18,697 nucleotides of DNA from JANNGZ01 sp031404155 (GTDB lineage Bacteria > Pseudomonadota > Gammaproteobacteria > Burkholderiales > Burkholderiaceae_C). The position numbers and the translations under genes are program-made. A model generated the notes under the pieces. It worked only from the letters and a program-made list of their open reading frames with translations, did not search any database and was not told the DNA's origin. The stretch is from NCBI GenBank assembly GCA_031404155.1, contig JANNGZ010000393.1:1-18697 (forward strand), given 5' to 3'. Shown piece by piece: positions 15,305 through 18,697 of the stretch (its first letter is position 1; every line of letters starts with the position of its first letter).

Positions 15305-15697
15305 CTAGGCCTCCATCAGCAAGTCGCCGAGCAACGGCGCCGCATGTTCGAGGATTCGGGCGTCGCGGGTCAGCAGCACCATGCGCTCGGCGCGCGCCGT
15401 GCCGACCAGCAGACGATCGATCGGGTCGCCATGCAAGGCGCCGAGCGCCAGACCAGCCTCGGCGTGCGAGGGCAGCAGCGGTAACCAGCGCGCGCCCGCA
15501 TCCGCGACGGCGTGGATCAAGGATCCGGAGGGCAGCCGCAGCTTGTTGCGCTCGCTCTTCTGGAGCATCTCCCAAAGGCTGAGCGCGCTGACGTAGACGT
15601 CGTCTCGCTCCAGGACTTCGCGCACGCGCGGGCCGAGCTTTTTCGGCGCTGTCAGTGCCCAGACGACGATATGGGTGTCGAGCAGGACGCGCTTCAC
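15305..15697 (-). CDS. PIN-domain toxin of a type II toxin-antitoxin pair
   Basis: The 130-residue product has the PIN acidic residues in the expected order: D7 (LLDTHIVVWAL), E43 (SALSLWEML), D94 (HGDPIDRLLVG) and D112 (LTRDARIL). PIN toxins are Mg-dependent RNases that cut RNA, often tRNA or rRNA, when the antitoxin is lost. The GTG start at 15697 overlaps the antitoxin stop (GTGA, 15694-15697), and upstream codons in this frame lie inside the antitoxin gene and are not PIN-like. The family is VapC-like, of the type commonly paired with Phd/YefM antitoxins. No frameshift or missing acidic residue is seen, so the toxin could be active. Confidence 0.9.
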   Translation of the reverse strand: MKRVLLDTHIVVWALTAPKKLGPRVREVLERDDVYVSALSLWEMLQKSERNKLRLPSGSLIHAVADAGARWLPLLPSHAEAGLALGALHGDPIDRLLVGTARAERMVLLTRDARILEHAAPLLGDLLMEA

Positions 15698-16002
15698 TTG
15701 GCGCCGCGCTTTGCGCTGGCGCCGCGTCGGGATCGCGGGCTTCCCGGATCGATCGGACGGTCGATGCTGGCGAGCCATTCGAGCGCGATCTCCGCGTCGA
15801 CCTCGGGTGAAAAGGCGTGATCGATTTCTGCCTCGGTCATCAGTCCCGCCCAAGCTCCCCAGCGGCGTTTGGGCTTGTCCTCGACCTTCACCAGCCGCAC
15901 CACCGCTTTGCCGCGGTTGGCAATCACGACATCTTCGCCGCGCAAGGCGGCATCGACCAGCTTGGAGAGTTGGGTCTTGGCTTCGAGGATGTTGACTTGC
16001 AT
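15694..16002 (-). CDS. Phd/YefM-type antitoxin
   Basis: The 102-residue protein starts MQVNILEAKTQLSKLVDAAL, the typical Phd/YefM DNA-binding N-terminus, followed by GEDVVIANRGKAVVRLV (about 23-39). The C-terminal half (about 50-90; EAEIDHAFSPEVDAEIALEWL) would bind and block the PIN toxin. The basic end (RSRRGASAKRGAK) is longer than usual. It probably represses its own promoter, alone or with the toxin. Start ATG 16002 fits the family N-terminus. It overlaps the toxin start by 4 bases. Confidence 0.92.
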   Translation of the reverse strand: MQVNILEAKTQLSKLVDAALRGEDVVIANRGKAVVRLVKVEDKPKRRWGAWAGLMTEAEIDHAFSPEVDAEIALEWLASIDRPIDPGSPRSRRGASAKRGAK

Positions 16003-16029
16003 GAATCGCTTCGGTGTTGGCGGAGGTTC

Positions 16030-16058
16030 ATTCTAGCCAACTTGACCAAGTCGGTCAG
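16030..16058 (-). promoter_or_regulatory. Promoter and overlapping operator-like palindromes of the toxin-antitoxin operon
   Basis: On the minus strand CTGACC (16058-16053, 4 of 6) is followed after 17 bases by TAGAAT (16035-16030, 5 of 6). The -35 and spacer contain two overlapping inverted repeats: TGACC-AAGTC-GGTCA (16043-16057) and ACTTG-AC-CAAGT (16040-16051). This is the expected place for autoregulation by the antitoxin. Confidence 0.6.
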
Positions 16059-16223
16059 CATTGCGCGGCAGCAGGTCGGCGCATCGCCGCCCGGACCACA
16101 TGCCGGTTTCAGCTCCAATGCCAAGGCCTGTGGCAAGGTGTCCGGGCGCGGAGCGCGGTCAAGCCTGCGGTGCGGCTGTCGCGCGGCGTGCTGTACTCGC
16201 GCGGGTGGCCGCGCAGCCTCTTT

Positions 16224-16251
16224 TTGCAAGGTTGAGAATTCACCCGATACT
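16224..16251 (+). promoter_or_regulatory. Candidate promoter of the LapD-like gene
   Basis: TTGCAA (16224-16229) and GATACT (16246-16251) with a 16-base spacer, each 4 of 6 to consensus. The likely transcription start is just before the ribosome binding site CGGAG (16257-16261), 5 bases from the ATG at 16267. The upstream stretch 16060-16220 shows no convincing gene. Confidence 0.4.
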
Positions 16252-16266
16252 GGCCGCGGAGCCCCC

Positions 16267-18189
16267 ATGTCCCTGATCCGACAGATCTGCCTGCTCTTGC
16301 TCGCCGTGGTGCTGCTGGCCACCACCGGCGGCGTGGCCGTGAACGTGCTGTCGGCGCGCGAGACGCTGCAAACGCAGCTCCAGCTGAAGAACGGCGACAA
16401 CGCGCAGTCGCTCGCGCTGGCGCTGTCGCAGCAGCACGGCGAGATCGAGCGCATGAACCGGCTGATGTCCGCGCAGTTCGACACCGGCTCCTACGAGCGC
16501 ATCAAGTTCATTCCGGCCGACGGCTCGCGGGCCTACGAGCGCCGCGGGCTCAGCACGCCGGCCAGGGCGCCCGAGTGGTTCGCCGACTTGCTGCCGATCG
16601 AGCCCCACGCGGGTATGGCGCCGGTGTCCGACGGCGTGCGTCTGCTCGGCTCGGTGGAAGTGATGAGCCAAGTCTCTTTCGCCTACGACCACCTCTGGCG
16701 CGGTGCCCAGCGCACCGCCGTGCTGATGCTGGCGATCGGCCTGCTGGCCGGCGCGGTGGCCTACCTCGCGGTGCGGCGGATCCGCGAGCCGCTGGACGCC
16801 ACGGTGAAGCAGGCGCGCGCGCTGATCGACGGCCGCTTCGTGCTCGTCGACGAACCGCAGGTGCCCGAGCTGCAGCGTGTGGCCGCGGCGATGAACGCGA
16901 TGGTGCTGCGGGTGCGCAGCCTCTTCGACGCGCAAGCCGCGCAGGCCGAGTCGCTGCGCCGCCGCGCCCACAGCGACCCGCTCACCGGCCTGCCGCACCG
17001 TTCGCACTTTGTCGAGCGGCTGAACACGCTGCTCACCCGCGAAGACGGCCTCGAAGGTGGTGGGCTGGTCATCGTGCGGCTGGCCGACCCGGCGCGGCTG
17101 AACCGCACCGTGGGCCGCGAGACCGCCGACCGCGCGCTGCTCGCGATCGCGCAGGTGATGCAGACCTACCCGGCACGTGCGCCGGACTGCGTGGTGGGCC
17201 GGCTCAACGGCTCGGACTTCGCGCTGTGCCTGCCCTCGGCCGGGCTGGCCGGCGACACCGCACGCTCGATTTCGGCGGCGCTGCAAACCAGCCTGCCGGC
17301 GTTCGGCGCGGGTGTGCGGGCGCAGATCGGTGCGGTGGAGCTGCGGCGCGACAGCGGCGTGGGCTCGGCCCTCGCGCAGGCCGACCTGGCGCTAGCCACG
17401 GCCGAATCGCGCGGTGGCTTTGCGGTGGAGGTGATCGAAGCCGAGGCGGCCGCAGCGACACCGGGCGAGCGCGGTTGGCGGGTGCAAATCCTGTCGGCTC
17501 TGGAAGAAGGCCGCGCCCGCCTCGGCGCCTTTGCGCTGCTCGACCGCGAGGGCGCCACGGTGCACCTGGAATGCCCGCTGCGGCTTCAGCTCGCAAGCGA
17601 CGGCGCCTTCGAGCCGGCCGCGCGCTGGCTGCCGCTGGCCGCGCGCAACCGGCTCACCGCCACGGTGGACGGGCACGCGGTGGCGCTGGCGTTGGAGGCG
17701 ATCGCCGCCGACGGCCAGCCGCGCAGCGTCAACATCGCGCCCGCTTCGCTGCTCGATGGTGGCTTTGCGGTGCACCTGCGCTCCCTGGCGCTGGACCGCC
17801 CGCAGGCGGCGCACGGTCTCTGGATCGAGGTGGCCGAAACCGCCGCGATCGACAACTTCGAGCGGGTGCAGGAGTTGAGCCAGTTGCTGCGCCCGCAGGG
17901 TGTGAAGGTGGGCCTGGAACATGCCGGGCAGCGCCTGCACCGCATAGAGCGCCTGTACGAACTCGGGCTGCACTACGTGAAGCTCGATGCCTCCTTGTGC
18001 ATCGGCGTGGCCACGCAGGAAAGCGCTCGCGAGTTCGTTCGCAGCACCGTGGCGCTGCTGCATGCGCTGGCCTTGCAGGTGCATGCCGAAGGCCTGGACG
18101 ACGATGCCGATGTGGCGGCGCTGTGGGACTGCGGTGTTGATGGCGTCACCGGCCCCTGGGCGAGCCGTCGCCTGGCCGAGGCGGGCTGA
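16267..18189 (+). CDS. LapD-like membrane c-di-GMP receptor with degenerate GGDEF and EAL domains
   Basis: The 640-residue product has TM1 (about 5-27), a periplasmic LapD/MoxY-type domain (about 30-148; LKNGDNAQSLALALSQQ, AQFDTGSYERI, LLPIE), TM2 (about 150-169) and a HAMP-like segment (about 170-222). A GGDEF-like domain follows (about 230-395; SDPLTGLPHRSHF) with the signature changed to NGSDF (314-318), then an EAL-like domain (about 404-640) with the EAL position reading ECPL (435-438); YVKLD (570-574) and AEG (607-609) remain. Both domains are probably catalytically dead, so the protein is expected to bind c-di-GMP and signal outward. In LapD systems this sequesters the periplasmic protease LapG and retains a surface adhesin. 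No lapG or adhesin gene is in the window. The ATG at 16267 gives the usual LapD N-terminus and has a CGGAG site. Confidence 0.88.
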   Translation: MSLIRQICLLLLAVVLLATTGGVAVNVLSARETLQTQLQLKNGDNAQSLALALSQQHGEIERMNRLMSAQFDTGSYERIKFIPADGSRAYERRGLSTPARAPEWFADLLPIEPHAGMAPVSDGVRLLGSVEVMSQVSFAYDHLWRGAQRTAVLMLAIGLLAGAVAYLAVRRIREPLDATVKQARALIDGRFVLVDEPQVPELQRVAAAMNAMVLRVRSLFDAQAAQAESLRRRAHSDPLTGLPHRSHFVERLNTLLTREDGLEGGGLVIVRLADPARLNRTVGRETADRALLAIAQVMQTYPARAPDCVVGRLNGSDFALCLPSAGLAGDTARSISAALQTSLPAFGAGVRAQIGAVELRRDSGVGSALAQADLALATAESRGGFAVEVIEAEAAAATPGERGWRVQILSALEEGRARLGAFALLDREGATVHLECPLRLQLASDGAFEPAARWLPLAARNRLTATVDGHAVALALEAIAADGQPRSVNIAPASLLDGGFAVHLRSLALDRPQAAHGLWIEVAETAAIDNFERVQELSQLLRPQGVKVGLEHAGQRLHRIERLYELGLHYVKLDASLCIGVATQESAREFVRSTVALLHALALQVHAEGLDDDADVAALWDCGVDGVTGPWASRRLAEAG

Positions 18190-18196
18190 CCCCGCT

Positions 18197-18697
18197 TTAG
18201 CCGATGTCGGCGCAGTGCATGCCGAAGTGCCCGCGTTGGCGGTCGGCAAAAAACAGGCGCAGCGTGTCGCGCACGGTGCGGAACGCGATCTCGTCCCAGG
18301 GCACTTCATGCTCATGGAACAGGCGCGCTTCCATGGTCTCGCTGCCGGGCGCGAAGTTTGTGTCGAGCAGAGTCGCGAGATAGAAGAGGTGTACCTGGCC
18401 GACGCGCACCACGTTGAGCAGGCTGAACAGCGCACCGAGCTCGAAGCGCGCACCGGCCTCTTCCTCGGTCTCGCGCGCCGCGCCTTCAGCGGTGGTTTCG
18501 CCGAGCTCCAGAAAGCCCGCCGGCAAGGTCCACTTACCGCGCCGGGGCTCGATGTTGCGCTTGCACAGCAGCACCTGCTCGCCCCACACCGGCACCGTGC
18601 CGACGACGTTGGTCGGGTTTTCGTAGTGCACCGTGCCGCAGGCCGGGCAAACCGCACGCTCGCGGTTGTCGTCGGCCGGGATGCGGTAGGACACCGC
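18197..18697 (-). CDS. Nudix hydrolase with zinc ribbon (5' end outside window)
   Basis: The Nudix box is complete: GFLELGETTAEGAARETEEEAG matches GX5EX7REUXEEXGU. Before it, CPACGTVHYENP is the second half of a zinc ribbon; the first CxxC would lie just beyond the right edge. The frame is open to the last base, so the GTG at 18694 is unlikely to be the true start. Proteins of this layout hydrolyse nucleoside diphosphates linked to another group, such as ADP-ribose or NADH; the exact substrate cannot be told. It converges on the LapD-like gene, with 7 bases between the stops. Confidence 0.92.
   Translation of the reverse strand, partial: AVSYRIPADDNRERAVCPACGTVHYENPTNVVGTVPVWGEQVLLCKRNIEPRRGKWTLPAGFLELGETTAEGAARETEEEAGARFELGALFSLLNVVRVGQVHLFYLATLLDTNFAPGSETMEARLFHEHEVPWDEIAFRTVRDTLRLFFADRQRGHFGMHCADIG

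Noticed and set aside
16060..16235. Open frames in both directions between the antitoxin promoter and the LapD-like gene
   Set aside because: Products are Arg/Ala/Cys-rich without conserved features and no frame has a credible start; treated as intergenic.

Overview
The window is a high-GC chromosomal segment that looks betaproteobacterial, most likely Burkholderiales (Comamonadaceae or the Rubrivivax/Leptothrix group). The grounds are strongly GC-biased third codon positions, a dihydrolipoamide dehydrogenase with an N-terminal lipoyl domain, an AceE-type homodimeric pyruvate dehydrogenase E1, and a gene of the betaproteobacteria proteasome homologue (BPH) type. No rRNA, tRNA, CRISPR array or intact mobile element is visible.

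Left part (1-7996). The window opens inside the C-terminal end of katG (+). A poorly defined stretch follows (509-947) with a short coding-like frame I cannot identify. Five genes then run on the minus strand; read in transcription order they are a membrane PAS-domain histidine kinase, a FixJ/LuxR-type response regulator (start/stop overlap ATGA), folD, prlC (M3 oligopeptidase A) and a secreted DUF4124-glutaredoxin protein. A perfect 11-bp terminator-like hairpin separates the regulator from folD but sits only 23 bases before the folD start. A 31-bp tandem repeat, each copy a hairpin, overlaps the folD stop codon.

Centre (7997-15039). A 158-bp divergent promoter region separates the two-component system from the plus-strand pyruvate dehydrogenase operon aceE, aceF (two lipoyl domains), a BPH proteasome-like peptidase subunit, and lpdA (a third lipoyl domain). 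The peptidase gene is inserted between E2 and E3 and ends 6 bases before lpdA, so it is probably transcribed and translated with the complex. The adjacent two-component system is a good candidate regulator of the operon, but this is inferred from position only.

Right part (15040-18697). On the minus strand are a Phd/YefM-type antitoxin and a PIN toxin (GTGA overlap) with a strong candidate promoter and overlapping palindromes, followed by a small unidentified frame. On the plus strand is a LapD-like membrane protein whose GGDEF and EAL motifs are both degenerate, so it is probably a c-di-GMP receptor and not an enzyme. The window ends in a convergent, 5'-truncated Nudix hydrolase with a zinc ribbon.

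The most interesting point is the proteasome-homologue gene embedded in the pyruvate dehydrogenase operon, together with the divergent sensor kinase/regulator pair.
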